From Bacteroidota bacterium (lineage in GTDB: Bacteria > Bacteroidota > Bacteroidia > Cytophagales > Cyclobacteriaceae), in contig JAFDYU010000017.1 in assembly GCA_018267285.1 (NCBI GenBank), forward strand, positions 19,948-83,947: a DNA stretch of 64,000 nt, read 5' to 3'. A program made the translations under genes and the position numbers. Below the pieces are notes generated by a model. It saw nothing but the letters and a program-made list of their open reading frames with translations. It searched no databases and was not told where the DNA came from. Every line of letters starts with the position of its first letter. The first letter of the stretch is position 1. Of this stretch, positions 53,285-61,716 are shown in pieces.

Positions 53285-53641
53285 CTATCGAACCAAATAC
53301 TCAATGGCTTCCTCGCGGTTATCAAATGAAATATAATCATCCTCACCAATAAAAGATCGAAACCCTTTTAAAATCATACGTTGCGGTAGAGTCATACCAA
53401 TGAATGCATTCTTCTTGATCAGATGTTTTACCAAGGGCATTTCACGTTCGGCATGACGCATAAAAGTAGGGCTGATGTAGGAATGTTCGAAGTTGGTTAA
53501 TAGTAAGCACCCTTCTGTTTTGGTCAAGACAATTTCTTTGGCCTGATTAAATACTTCAATCATTTGCTCGGGCTTACAACCCGAGTAATCAACAAAAATT
53601 ATTTCTTTATCTGAAACTTGTAGTAACTCAACTTTTGGCAT
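53285..53641 (-). CDS. Small STAS/SpoIIAA-like protein
   Basis: A 118-residue cytoplasmic protein. The pattern KEIIFVDYSGCKPEQMIEVFNQAKEIV, CLLLTNFEHSYISPTFM and FIGMTLPQRMILKGFRSFIG alternates strands and helices like a SpoIIAA/STAS fold, as in many Bacteroidota proteins of unknown role. ATG 53641 is chosen because a TAAATTTG promoter element (53653-53660) lies upstream of it and downstream of the alternative ATG at 53677. Confidence 0.65.
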   Translation of the reverse strand: MPKVELLQVSDKEIIFVDYSGCKPEQMIEVFNQAKEIVLTKTEGCLLLTNFEHSYISPTFMRHAEREMPLVKHLIKKNAFIGMTLPQRMILKGFRSFIGEDDYISFDNREEAIEYLVR

Positions 53642-53652
53642 AATTGCTTTCT

Positions 53653-53660
53653 CAAATTTA
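53653..53660 (-). promoter_or_regulatory. TAnnTTTG promoter element for the STAS-like gene
   Basis: TAAATTTG on the minus strand, 11 bases before ATG 53641; leader of about 6 bases. Supports the shorter start. Confidence 0.5.
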
Positions 53661-53824
53661 ATAAAACCTTCAAGCATTCTTAGCCAACCGCTGAGGGTAT
53701 TTAAAATTGAAATTCAAAAAAAGGCTAAATACATAACGAAGAATCTGAATATCTGCCAACAAGATTTCTACCTTTACTGTTTATTAATTGAGCTGACCTT
53801 CGTCAAGGCTAGCAAACTAAACTT

Positions 53825-55465
53825 ATGGAAGAAAAAAGTACAAATTTTATTGAGGACATCGTTGAAACCGACCTGAAGGCCGGGAAGCACACCATTATTG
53901 CAACACGTTTTCCACCCGAACCTAACGGCTACCTGCACATTGGCCATGCCAAGAGCATCTGCCTCAACTTTGGGCTTGCTTTAAAATATGGAGGCAAAAC
54001 CAACCTGCGCTTTGACGACACCAACCCGGTAACTGAAGAGACCGAGTACGTAGAAAATATTAAAAACGATGTGCGCTGGCTTGGCTTTGAGTGGGCTGAA
54101 GAATTGTATGCCTCCGATTACTTTTCTCAACTGTATGAGTTTGCAATGAAACTCATTAATAAAGGCCTTGCTTATGTAGACGACAGCACGAGCGAGGAAA
54201 TGGCCGCTCAAAAAGGAACTCCCACCGTGCCAGGCACGAATAATCCGTATCGCAGCCGCAGCATCGAAGAAAACCGGAAGCTCTTCATCGAAATGAAGGA
54301 GGGCAAATACCCTGACGGGTCCAAGGTGCTGCGTGCCAAAATTGATATGGGCCATGTAAACATGCTGCTGCGCGACCCGGTGATTTACCGCATCAAGCAT
54401 GCGCACCACCACCGCACGGGCGACACGTGGTGTGTGTACCCCATGTACGACTTTGCCCACGGTCAAAGCGACTCCATCGAAAAGATTACACACAGTATAT
54501 GTACGTTAGAGTTTGTACCACACCGCGAGTTGTACGATTGGTTTATCGAAAAATTGGAAATTTTCCCCTCTAAGCAATACGAATTTGCACGGCTGAACAT
54601 GAGCTACACCTTGATGAGCAAGCGTAAGTTGTTGCAATTGGTAAATGAAAAATACGTTAGCGGTTGGGACGACCCGCGCATGCCAACTCTAAGCGGTGCC
54701 CGCAGGCGCGGCTACACCGCCAAGGCTTTCCGCGATTTTTGCGACAAAATCGGAGTCGCGAAGCGAGATAATTTGATCGACCTGAGTCTGCTCGAATTTT
54801 GTGTGCGCGAGCACCTGAACAAAATTGCCGAGAGAAGAATGGTGGTGTTTGATCCGTTAAAAATAGTGATCACCAATTATCCGGAAGGAAAAACGGAAAT
54901 GCTTCCTTCAGAAAACAACACGGAGGCAGAGAATGCCGGTGTGCGCGAGGTGCCGTTTGGCTGCGAACTGTTTATCGAGCGTGACGATTTCATGGAAAAC
55001 CCTCCGAAGAAATATTTCCGGTTGTCACCGGGTGGAATGGTGCGGTTGAAGAGTGCGTTCATTATCAAATGCGAAGAAGCCATTAAAGATGCGAATGGAA
55101 ATATTGTTGAGCTTCGCTGTACGTATATCCCCGAAAGCCGGAGTGGACATGATACTTCGGGCGTGCATGTAAAGGGTGTGATTCATTGGGTGAGTGCTGC
55201 CCATGCCGTAAACATAGAAGTGCGCCAATATGAGCGTTTGTTCAACACCGAAGATATGAACGCGATCGAAGACGATTTCAAAAATCATTTGAACCCGCAT
55301 TCGTTAGCCGTATTAAACAACGTGTACGCTGAACCCGCTTTGATAAATGCAAAGTTTGGTGAGCACTTCCAGTTTTTAAGGATGGGCTATTTCTGTCTGG
55401 ACCCGGATTCGTCTGATACTAAATTAATCTTTAACAGAACGGTTACGCTACGCGATAGTAAGTAG
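53825..55465 (+). CDS. glnS: Glutaminyl-tRNA synthetase
   Basis: A 546-residue class I synthetase. The HIGH motif is in PPEPNGYLHIGHAKSICLNFG (about 28-48) and the KMSKS-like motif in YTLMSKRKLLQL (about 260-270); DDTNP, HQRTG-like and the GWDDPRMPTLSGARRRGY segment are typical. The C-terminal third is the beta-barrel anticodon domain. Presence of GlnRS means the organism charges tRNA-Gln directly. Convergent with asnB; the gap holds heptamer repeats. I saw no clear promoter element upstream. Confidence 0.97.
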   Translation: MEEKSTNFIEDIVETDLKAGKHTIIATRFPPEPNGYLHIGHAKSICLNFGLALKYGGKTNLRFDDTNPVTEETEYVENIKNDVRWLGFEWAEELYASDYFSQLYEFAMKLINKGLAYVDDSTSEEMAAQKGTPTVPGTNNPYRSRSIEENRKLFIEMKEGKYPDGSKVLRAKIDMGHVNMLLRDPVIYRIKHAHHHRTGDTWCVYPMYDFAHGQSDSIEKITHSICTLEFVPHRELYDWFIEKLEIFPSKQYEFARLNMSYTLMSKRKLLQLVNEKYVSGWDDPRMPTLSGARRRGYTAKAFRDFCDKIGVAKRDNLIDLSLLEFCVREHLNKIAERRMVVFDPLKIVITNYPEGKTEMLPSENNTEAENAGVREVPFGCELFIERDDFMENPPKKYFRLSPGGMVRLKSAFIIKCEEAIKDANGNIVELRCTYIPESRSGHDTSGVHVKGVIHWVSAAHAVNIEVRQYERLFNTEDMNAIEDDFKNHLNPHSLAVLNNVYAEPALINAKFGEHFQFLRMGYFCLDPDSSDTKLIFNRTVTLRDSK

Positions 55466-55467
55466 AG

Positions 55468-55509
55468 GTTGTTGGTTAGTTCATAGTTGTTGGTTATTGG
55501 TTGTTCGTG
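55468..55509. repeat. Heptamer-periodic repeat between glnS and asnB
   Basis: About six G/T-rich heptamers in a row; GTTGTTGGTTA occurs exactly at 55468-55478 and 55486-55496. Starts 3 bases after the glnS stop. Confidence 0.75.
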
Positions 55510-55531
55510 AATGCATTCTTGCGAAAAACCA

Positions 55532-57445
55532 TCAACTATTATTTACGTACTTCTTCCACCACCACTGAAATACAACCAATGCCCAGACACGTGCGTGGAT
55601 ATCGCCAGGGCTGAATGAGAACAGTTTCCGTTTAAGCTTACGGATGGATTTGTAATCAAAAATATTTTGCTCACGAATAAATTTCTCAGACAGCAAATCA
55701 TCTTTGATCATCGCTTTCATATCCCTACGCAGCCACTTCAACATCGGCACTTCAAAACCTTTCTTAGGCCGATTGTACAGTTTTGCGGGCAAAAAATCTT
55801 TGAATGAATCTTGGATAATCCTTTTTCGTATTTCTGAGTTGATCTTAAACTCATCCGGAAGTGAAAACACAAAATCCACCAGTTGATAATCTAAAAAAGG
55901 CGATCGCACCTCCAACCCGTTGGCCATACTCATCAGATCCACCTTCATCAGCATATCGTTGGGCAACACCAGATTGAAATCGGTAAGCAAAATATCACGG
56001 ATGCTTTCTTTCTCAGGAATTAATTTCAGTAAGTCGGATTTAAACAATTCATATTCCTGCTTATCAAAATTATTTTTTGACTGCTCAGAAAATAACTTAA
56101 ACGCCTCCACTTCTTTTGCGAAACCTGCCCACCGCCAATACCTCTTTTGCGAAGAAAGGTTTGTTCCTTCGGCAAAACGTTCGAGCTGCCTCAATTTGTT
56201 GCTTACAAAACCGTTGCGCGATTTGGGCATCAATTTCCAAAACGGATGCATCGCGCTCACAAAATTTTCTTTTGCCCCAGCGTGAATGGTTTTGTAAAAA
56301 GCAGCGTGTTTGTTGTAGCCGGCCAGCAGTTCATCGGCCCCATCACCCGATAGCGCAACCGTAGCGTGTTTGCGTGTTTCTTTGCTTAATATATATACAT
56401 TGATTGCAGACGAATCGGCAAAAGGCTCATCAAGGTAATCTAATATGGAATGAACATGCTCGAATAAATCGTTATTCGTTAATGAAAATACCGTGTGTTC
56501 CGTTTTAAAATGATTGGCGACCAGCCTCGCGTAGTTTGTTTCATCAAAAAACTTTTCGTCATTAAAACCGATTGAAAACGTATGAAGATCGGGCTTGTGT
56601 TTCGCTGCCAACCCGGTTACTACCGATGAATCGATGCCTCCACTCAAAAACGAACCAAGAGGAACATCCGCAGTTAATCTGCGTTGTACGGAAGCTTCGA
56701 GTAGTTGTTTGAATTTTTCTTTTGCGTCCTGATAGTTGGTGATTGGGGGGTGTTGGTTGTTTGGTGGATCGGTAATGGAGTAGTATTTTTCTATTTCGAT
56801 TTTTCTACTTTCTACTTTCAAAAAATGACCGGGCAATAATTTCTTAACATTCTTAAATATAGTGCGCGGAGCAGGAATGTAATTCAGTTGCAGATACGTG
56901 TGCAGCGAGGTGTAATCCAGTTCTTTTTCAATGCCATAAGTCAGTATGGATTTCATCTCCGAACCAAAAATAAATTTATCGTCATCGAAAAGGTAAAGCA
57001 TGGGCTTCTCTCCGTAGCGGTCGCGCGCAACAAAGAAACTCTGGTTCTGTTTGTCGTAGATACAAAACGCAAAAAAACCGTTCAGTTTGTTCAGGCATTT
57101 TTCCTTGTCGAGGATAAAAAGCTTCAAGAGAATTTCGGTGTCGGAATGAGAGAAAAATGAAGTTACGCCCCTACCCTCCAATTCTTTTTTCAGTTCTTGA
57201 AAATTAAAAATCTCACCGTTGAAAACAATTGCGTAACGTTGGGTTTCGTCCCACATGGGTTGGTGTGCCGCCACGCTTGTATCGATAACGCTGAGCCTGC
57301 GATGACCGAGCCCCACAAAGGCATCGTGATAAATATCCTGATTATCGGGGCCGCGCGTGTGGAGTGCCTTGGTGGCCGCTGCAATGTTAACGAGGTTAAA
57401 CTTACCAACCAGATTAAAGGCAAAGATTCCGGTGATGCCGCACAT
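55532..57445 (-). CDS. asnB: Asparagine synthase (glutamine-hydrolysing)
   Basis: A 637-residue enzyme. The N-terminal glutaminase domain has nucleophile C2 (MCGITG), GLGHRRLSVID and VFNGEIFNFQELKKEL. The synthetase domain has the ATP pyrophosphatase loop LSGGIDSSVVTGLAAKH (about 267-283). It makes asparagine, or in clusters modifies peptides or sugars. The linker between the domains (about 225-239, PPNNQHPPITNYQD) is encoded by heptamer-periodic DNA (56731-56765), an odd feature. Last gene of an operon with DUF1080 and a membrane protein (4 bases upstream). Confidence 0.95.
   Translation of the reverse strand: MCGITGIFAFNLVGKFNLVNIAAATKALHTRGPDNQDIYHDAFVGLGHRRLSVIDTSVAAHQPMWDETQRYAIVFNGEIFNFQELKKELEGRGVTSFFSHSDTEILLKLFILDKEKCLNKLNGFFAFCIYDKQNQSFFVARDRYGEKPMLYLFDDDKFIFGSEMKSILTYGIEKELDYTSLHTYLQLNYIPAPRTIFKNVKKLLPGHFLKVESRKIEIEKYYSITDPPNNQHPPITNYQDAKEKFKQLLEASVQRRLTADVPLGSFLSGGIDSSVVTGLAAKHKPDLHTFSIGFNDEKFFDETNYARLVANHFKTEHTVFSLTNNDLFEHVHSILDYLDEPFADSSAINVYILSKETRKHATVALSGDGADELLAGYNKHAAFYKTIHAGAKENFVSAMHPFWKLMPKSRNGFVSNKLRQLERFAEGTNLSSQKRYWRWAGFAKEVEAFKLFSEQSKNNFDKQEYELFKSDLLKLIPEKESIRDILLTDFNLVLPNDMLMKVDLMSMANGLEVRSPFLDYQLVDFVFSLPDEFKINSEIRKRIIQDSFKDFLPAKLYNRPKKGFEVPMLKWLRRDMKAMIKDDLLSEKFIREQNIFDYKSIRKLKRKLFSFSPGDIHARVWALVVFQWWWKKYVNNS
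56731..56765. repeat. Heptamer-periodic repeat inside asnB
   Basis: Five G/T-rich heptamers on the plus strand (for example GATAGTT, GTTGGTT) lie within the asnB linker coding sequence. Similar in sequence to the repeat at 55468. Confidence 0.6.
56804..56817. repeat. Exact heptamer duplication in asnB
   Basis: TCTACTT occurs twice in tandem, 40 bases from the larger repeat, also in the linker region. Confidence 0.5.
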
Positions 57446-57449
57446 CTAT

Positions 57450-58022
57450 CTACTGCATTTTCGCACCGATTATACTCACCATTTTAATAAGACCCAGTAA
57501 GCTCACCCACCCGAATAAAATAGCGTGTTCTGTGGCAGCGCCCCCAGCATTGGGCATATCTCCCATTACGCGCGGAAGGTAGGTGAGGAAGAAGCCCAGC
57601 CATACGATGGTAAAATAAAATGCCTCAATTCGATTGTAATTGATTAACGATAATTTTGCTTTTTCTTTTGCATCGAATACAAACGGCATTGCAAATATCA
57701 GGGCATACGTTAACGCTCCACCCAATACCCGCGTAGTAATTAAATCCATACCGGAGAGGTTGACATAAAAAAGCAATTCAACCAAATGAATGGCATGCAG
57801 AAACGCAAAAAGAGCAAAAGCCATGTCGAGCCGGATTACACCACGCTTGTCGTACAACAGCAAAATCAAACTAAAGGCGAGCAAGGATAGCCTGCCCGAA
57901 AACCGGGTTATGGTGTGAATGGCTTCTAAGGTAAAGCCATCGGCAATTACAGACAATACCACGATCAAAGCTTCAAACGCAAGCCCGATCAGAATGAGAG
58001 TACCAAACTTGCTGTTTTTCAA
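57450..58022 (-). CDS. Membrane protein of unknown function
   Basis: A 190-residue protein with about five or six hydrophobic helices (LILIGLAFEALIVVLSVIA, LSLLAFSLILLLYD, MAFALFAFLHAIHLVELLFYV, ALIFAMPFVFD, FTIVWLGFFLTYLP and ILFGWVSLLGLIKMVSII), with histidines in HAIHLVELL. I do not recognise a family. It overlaps the DUF1080 gene by 4 bases and ends 4 bases before asnB, so it is part of this three-gene operon. Confidence 0.75.
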   Translation of the reverse strand: MKNSKFGTLILIGLAFEALIVVLSVIADGFTLEAIHTITRFSGRLSLLAFSLILLLYDKRGVIRLDMAFALFAFLHAIHLVELLFYVNLSGMDLITTRVLGGALTYALIFAMPFVFDAKEKAKLSLINYNRIEAFYFTIVWLGFFLTYLPRVMGDMPNAGGAATEHAILFGWVSLLGLIKMVSIIGAKMQ

Positions 58023-58765
58023 AGGGATTTAATCATCAGGTTTTTGTACCAAACTTCGCAGCCGTGGTCTTGCAAATCGATGTGGCCTTTTTTGGCCATG
58101 CCATAGCCGGCAGTGTCTTTCCATTTGCTGTTTGCCTTACGTTTCTGCCAGTCGTCAGAGTTCAATTCGTATTCGATTATTTTTTCTCCGTTGAGCCAAT
58201 GCTCCACATGGTTTCCGTTTACCACGATCTTAGCCGAATTCCATTCTCCGGGTGGGTTCATGGTTTTGGTTGCAGCTCCGTGCATATCGTAGTTTGCGCC
58301 CGTCATTCTTACGTCCGCTTGTTTTTCCGGAAAGCCAACGTCATCAAGTACCTGATACTCGGGCCCTGAATAATAAGGTTGCTCAAACTCTTCGGTAACA
58401 CGGAACATCACCCCGCTGTTACCTTGTTTTGAAATTTTCCAATCGAATGCCAGCTCAAAGTTTTCGTATTCATCGGTTGTCATTAAATCAGAGCGCACAT
58501 CGCCATCGCCTTTAACTTTTTCGTTCAAAGGTTTGCAATGAATGGTGCCGTCTTTTGCTTCCCAGGTATTGTTGGGCATGTTTTTAAAAATCTTCCAGCC
58601 GCTTAACGTTTGTCCGTCAAACAGCAGCTTCCACCCTTCCGCTTTTTGAGCATCGGTAAGTGTTGCCGTGGCTACCGAGTCGGCAGAAGTAGTTTCAGTT
58701 GGGTTGTCTTTTTTTGTGGGCGAACACGCGGCTGCAATGAACACCAGAAAGATCAGTTTTTTCAT
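58019..58765 (-). CDS. DUF1080 (3-keto-disaccharide hydrolase-like) lipoprotein
   Basis: A 248-residue lipoprotein (MKKLIFLVFIAAACS, Cys14). The mature domain is a concanavalin-like fold: GWKLLFDGQTLSGWKIFK, FELAFDWKISKQGNSGVMFRV, YEYQVLDD-like (GPEYQVLDDVGFPEKQADVR) and the late HIDLQDHGCEVWYKNLMIKSL. DUF1080 proteins act on sugars, some as 3-keto-glycoside hydrolases. Likely periplasmic, outer-membrane anchored. It is 16 bases from the Vsr gene upstream on the same strand, so its promoter may be the Vsr promoter. Confidence 0.88.
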   Translation of the reverse strand: MKKLIFLVFIAAACSPTKKDNPTETTSADSVATATLTDAQKAEGWKLLFDGQTLSGWKIFKNMPNNTWEAKDGTIHCKPLNEKVKGDGDVRSDLMTTDEYENFELAFDWKISKQGNSGVMFRVTEEFEQPYYSGPEYQVLDDVGFPEKQADVRMTGANYDMHGAATKTMNPPGEWNSAKIVVNGNHVEHWLNGEKIIEYELNSDDWQKRKANSKWKDTAGYGMAKKGHIDLQDHGCEVWYKNLMIKSL

Positions 58766-58781
58766 AGGTCGGAGAACAGAA

Positions 58782-59306
58782 TTATGTTAACGGAGTAAAG
58801 TTGGTAAAATCATTGGGTGTGTCAAAGCAATCGCGCAAATGAAATTTGGTGTGGGCGTAAGCTTCAATAGTTTTTACACAGTCGGCAATATCTTTTTCTA
58901 TCCATTTTGCCCACAGCCGGATCACCGTAAAGCCAAGTTCATCGAGCCGGGTGTTCACTTCTTCATCGCGTTGCATATTTCGTTCTATTTTGGGAATCCA
59001 GAAGTTACGATTGGATTTAATTTTTTTCTTTTTATCTATCCAATCATACCCGTGCCAAAATTCGCCATCCACAAAAATAGCAAGCTTGTATTTGCGGATC
59101 AGAATATCGGGCTTCCCAAAAATTGATTTCGGGTGTACGCGGTATCGGTAGCCCTTTGCCCACAATGCTTTTCGCAAAAGTATCTCCGGCTTTGTGTCAA
59201 CCGATTTGATCTTGCCCATCCGTTTAGACCTACTCGTTGTCGTGTAAAACCCAACGGCTTCCTCGAAGCGAGGTACTTTGATCGGGGCGGGCGTATAGGG
59301 CTTCAT
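58782..59306 (-). CDS. Very-short-patch repair (Vsr-like) endonuclease
   Basis: A 174-residue DNA mismatch endonuclease that nicks at T:G mismatches left by deaminated 5-methylcytosine. Visible: RSKRMGKIKSVDTKPEILLRKALWAKGYRYRV, the catalytic aspartate D67 in FGKPDIL, and FVDGEFWHG (D80-G86). The cysteine and histidine ligands of the zinc site of E. coli Vsr are not conserved (E and W instead of C). It is divergent from the DUF6471-methyltransferase genes and belongs to the restriction-modification island. Confidence 0.88.
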   Translation of the reverse strand: MKPYTPAPIKVPRFEEAVGFYTTTSRSKRMGKIKSVDTKPEILLRKALWAKGYRYRVHPKSIFGKPDILIRKYKLAIFVDGEFWHGYDWIDKKKKIKSNRNFWIPKIERNMQRDEEVNTRLDELGFTVIRLWAKWIEKDIADCVKTIEAYAHTKFHLRDCFDTPNDFTNFTPLT

Positions 59307-59333
59307 ATTTTTTTAAAGCCGGATTATTTACTA

Positions 59334-59341
59334 CAAAGCTA
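59334..59341 (-). promoter_or_regulatory. TAnnTTTG promoter element for vsr
   Basis: TAGCTTTG on the minus strand, about 27 bases before ATG 59306. Confidence 0.55.
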
Positions 59342-59382
59342 AAAGACTGTTTACCAATATTCTAAACAATAATTCTTTGTGG

Positions 59383-59404
59383 ATATGACAAATTATTTGC
59401 ATAT
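59383..59404. promoter_or_regulatory. Imperfect palindrome in the divergent R-M promoter region
   Basis: ATATG, CAAAT, T, ATTTG, CATAT: inverted arms with one extra base in the left arm, 29 bases before the DUF6471 ATG. Possible operator of a control protein. Confidence 0.45.
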
Positions 59405-59433
59405 ATGATATTTTTTTAGCGTAGCTTTAGTTT

Positions 59434-59742
59434 ATGAAGCCTGTGGATTGGAACGAAAAGGTAAAACGCCTGCTCAAATCGGAGCTTGTAAAAAGAGGTG
59501 TTACAACCGAAAGCTTGGCAGCGATGCTTGAAACCATTGGTGTGCACGAAACCAAGGCGAGTATTGATAGCAAGATCAGCCGGGGAACTTTCGGTGCAGC
59601 TTTTTTAATTCAATGCTTGCAAGTGATTGGCTGCAAAAATTTTGTTCCGGAAACAGATGCCGATTTAATTGTTGCCTCCGAACCCAAAATGATTTACAAG
59701 AAATCTAAAAAAGTTAAAGCCAAAGAATATGCAAGAAGTTAG
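59434..59742 (+). CDS. DUF6471 small protein, possible R-M control protein
   Basis: A 102-residue protein matching the DUF6471 family: WNEKVKRLLKSELVKRGVTTESLAAML, then TKASIDSKISRGTFGAAFLIQCLQVIGC, a helix-turn-helix-like arrangement, and a basic tail (KKSKKVKAKEYARS). It overlaps the methyltransferase start by 14 bases, in another frame. Family members often neighbour methyltransferases. A DNA-binding control role, perhaps through the upstream palindrome, is inference. Confidence 0.75.
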   Translation: MKPVDWNEKVKRLLKSELVKRGVTTESLAAMLETIGVHETKASIDSKISRGTFGAAFLIQCLQVIGCKNFVPETDADLIVASEPKMIYKKSKKVKAKEYARS

Positions 59743-61069
59743 GTTCATAGATCTGTTTGCGGGCATTGGAGGTTTGAGGCTTGGCTTTGAAGAAGCATTT
59801 AGACGCAAAGGCATGAAACCTAATTGCGTAATGACTTCTGAGATTAAACCTTTTGCTTCGAAAGTGCTTCATCAAAATTTCTCACACGATTATTTTGTTG
59901 GCGACATTACCAAAGTCAAGAACAGCGAGATTCCCGATTTTGATTTTTTGCTTGGCGGATTTCCTTGCCAGCCATTTAGCTCAGGCGGCAAACGCCATGG
60001 GTTTGTTGATACACGAGGCACTTTGTTTTTTGAAATCGAACGGATACTCGCTGAGAAAAAACCTTACGGATTTATTCTTGAAAACGTAGAAGGCTTGGTT
60101 AAGCATGATCTTGAGAATAAAAAAAATTCTATCGGAAAAACATTGAGTGTAATTTTAGAGAGGTTGTCTGCCATTGGGTATCAAGTGAGTTGGAAAGTTT
60201 TGAATGCGGCAGACTTTGGATTGCCCCAGGCTCGTAAACGAGTCTTTATTGTCGGCACACTCGAACAGGAAGTGAACTTGTTGGATTTTGAAAAAAATCA
60301 TAAACCGCTTAAAAGCATTCTTGAAAAAGGTCTGCCAACAATGAACACCAAGTTCACCAAGTTGTTGCTCAAACATTTTTCACTGAAAGATCTGTACGGA
60401 AAGTCAATCAAAGATAAGCGGGGTGGCGATGACAACATCCATAGCTGGGATATTGAGTTGAAAGGTAGGGTTTCCAAAGAACAATCGATCGTACTCAGTA
60501 AATTATTTAAGGAACGTAGAAGAAAACATTGGGCTGAAGAAATTGGGATCAAGTGGATGGACGGGATGTCGCTTACCTTGAAGCAGATTAAAACATTTCA
60601 TAATTCCCCGAAACTGAAAGAAATGTTGGACGATTTGGTTGAAAAAGGTTATTTGAAATTTGAGCACCCAAAAAGCTTAATGCAAGAGCATACCATCTTC
60701 GGCACAAAAAATTATCGTGCAGAAAATAGATCGCTGAAACCCGGGTATAATATTGTGACGGGCAAGCTCAGTTTTGAGATCAACAAAATACTTGACCCCA
60801 ATGGGGTTGCTCCTACACTTGTGGCAACGGATATGGCTCGATTGGTTGTGCCCGATGGAAAAGGGTTGAGAAGAATGACATTGCGCGAAGGACTTCGGCT
60901 GTTTGGCTACCCCGAATGGTTTGAAATGCCGGTGTCGGTTGACGAAGGTTTCGATTTGTTGGGAAACACAGTTGCCGTAAATGTAGTATCTGCAATTTCA
61001 AATCGTGTAGCCGAAGTATTTCAGCAAGCTCATTTTACAACTAAGTCTGAGCCAGTCCTGTCCTTGTAA
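59729..61069 (+). CDS. DNA (cytosine-5) methyltransferase
   Basis: A 446-residue C5-methyltransferase. Motif I FIDLFAGIGGLRLGF (6-20), motif IV GGFPCQPFS with nucleophile C80, motif VI ENVEG (118-122), motif VIII QARKRVFIVG, a target-recognition region (about 200-345), motif IX RMTLREGLRLFGYP and motif X LGNTVAVNVV. The target is likely the same as of the adjacent endonuclease, possibly GGNNCC (inference from the NgoBV/NlaIV likeness). The last 40 bases overlap the convergent endonuclease gene. Confidence 0.95.
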   Translation: MQEVRFIDLFAGIGGLRLGFEEAFRRKGMKPNCVMTSEIKPFASKVLHQNFSHDYFVGDITKVKNSEIPDFDFLLGGFPCQPFSSGGKRHGFVDTRGTLFFEIERILAEKKPYGFILENVEGLVKHDLENKKNSIGKTLSVILERLSAIGYQVSWKVLNAADFGLPQARKRVFIVGTLEQEVNLLDFEKNHKPLKSILEKGLPTMNTKFTKLLLKHFSLKDLYGKSIKDKRGGDDNIHSWDIELKGRVSKEQSIVLSKLFKERRRKHWAEEIGIKWMDGMSLTLKQIKTFHNSPKLKEMLDDLVEKGYLKFEHPKSLMQEHTIFGTKNYRAENRSLKPGYNIVTGKLSFEINKILDPNGVAPTLVATDMARLVVPDGKGLRRMTLREGLRLFGYPEWFEMPVSVDEGFDLLGNTVAVNVVSAISNRVAEVFQQAHFTTKSEPVLSL

Positions 61070-61716
61070 TTCTTGATAACCTTCTTCAACCAATGAGCAT
61101 TATCGTGATGCGTTTTTGGGTATTGATATCGTGTTTCATTTAAAGCTTTCAGAAATTCTTCCTTGCTGGAGAATGGTTTAAATTCAGCGCGAGTAGAATA
61201 CCAAATGATTGGCCTTATGTTGTAAATGATTTTTTTCTTTTCCTGAACTTTAATAGGATAAGTGCCACTTCCACCAGAAATCTCCCAAATCTTTTTCAGC
61301 CAAACATCTTTGATCGTAATACTGGAGCCGTTCATTCGATAAGCCAAAATCAAATAATCTGAATCAAGACGATGTGAATCTTCAAGAAGTGAGTTGCAGT
61401 ATGAATCAAAATTGGCAAGATCAAAACCAGGGCCTCTATCGAAATCAAAAGTCTTAATTTCTAATAGACCTTTTGTCTTGTCTTCTGTATTGAGAAAAAT
61501 ATCAGGAAAAGTCTGAGTGTTTGTATTCTCCTCAAAAACGATCTTCTCCTTAAGCATCCATGCTTTCAGCCATTCTTGAATCAAGTTACCGATTGCATCC
61601 TTGGTTTCAATCTTAACGGTAATGTCTTTGAGCGTGAACTGAATGAAGCCACTTTGTCCGATAAGCTGATAATCTTTTACCAGTATGTTAATCAATTGTT
61701 GAGCCGTGACTTTCAT
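61030..61716 (-). CDS. Type II restriction endonuclease, NgoBV/NlaIV-like
   Basis: A 228-residue protein. The start KVTAQQLINILVKDYQLIG and the catalytic core with the PD-(D/E)XK motif (PD at 71-72, 13 residues, then E86-I87-K88 in LLEIKTF) resemble the NgoBV/NlaIV family, which cuts GGNNCC. The WLKKIWEISGGSGTYPIKV and NIRPIIWYSTRAEFKPF segments are further family-like. It is convergent with the methyltransferase (40-base overlap) and starts only 8 bases after the glcD stop, so it may be transcribed from the glcD promoter. Confidence 0.75.
   Translation of the reverse strand: MKVTAQQLINILVKDYQLIGQSGFIQFTLKDITVKIETKDAIGNLIQEWLKAWMLKEKIVFEENTNTQTFPDIFLNTEDKTKGLLEIKTFDFDRGPGFDLANFDSYCNSLLEDSHRLDSDYLILAYRMNGSSITIKDVWLKKIWEISGGSGTYPIKVQEKKKIIYNIRPIIWYSTRAEFKPFSSKEEFLKALNETRYQYPKTHHDNAHWLKKVIKNYKDRTGSDLVVK

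Noticed and set aside
55466-55531. The G/T-rich repeats between glnS and asnB as a CRISPR array
   Set aside because: The units are 7 bases with no spacers of constant length, and no cas genes are nearby.
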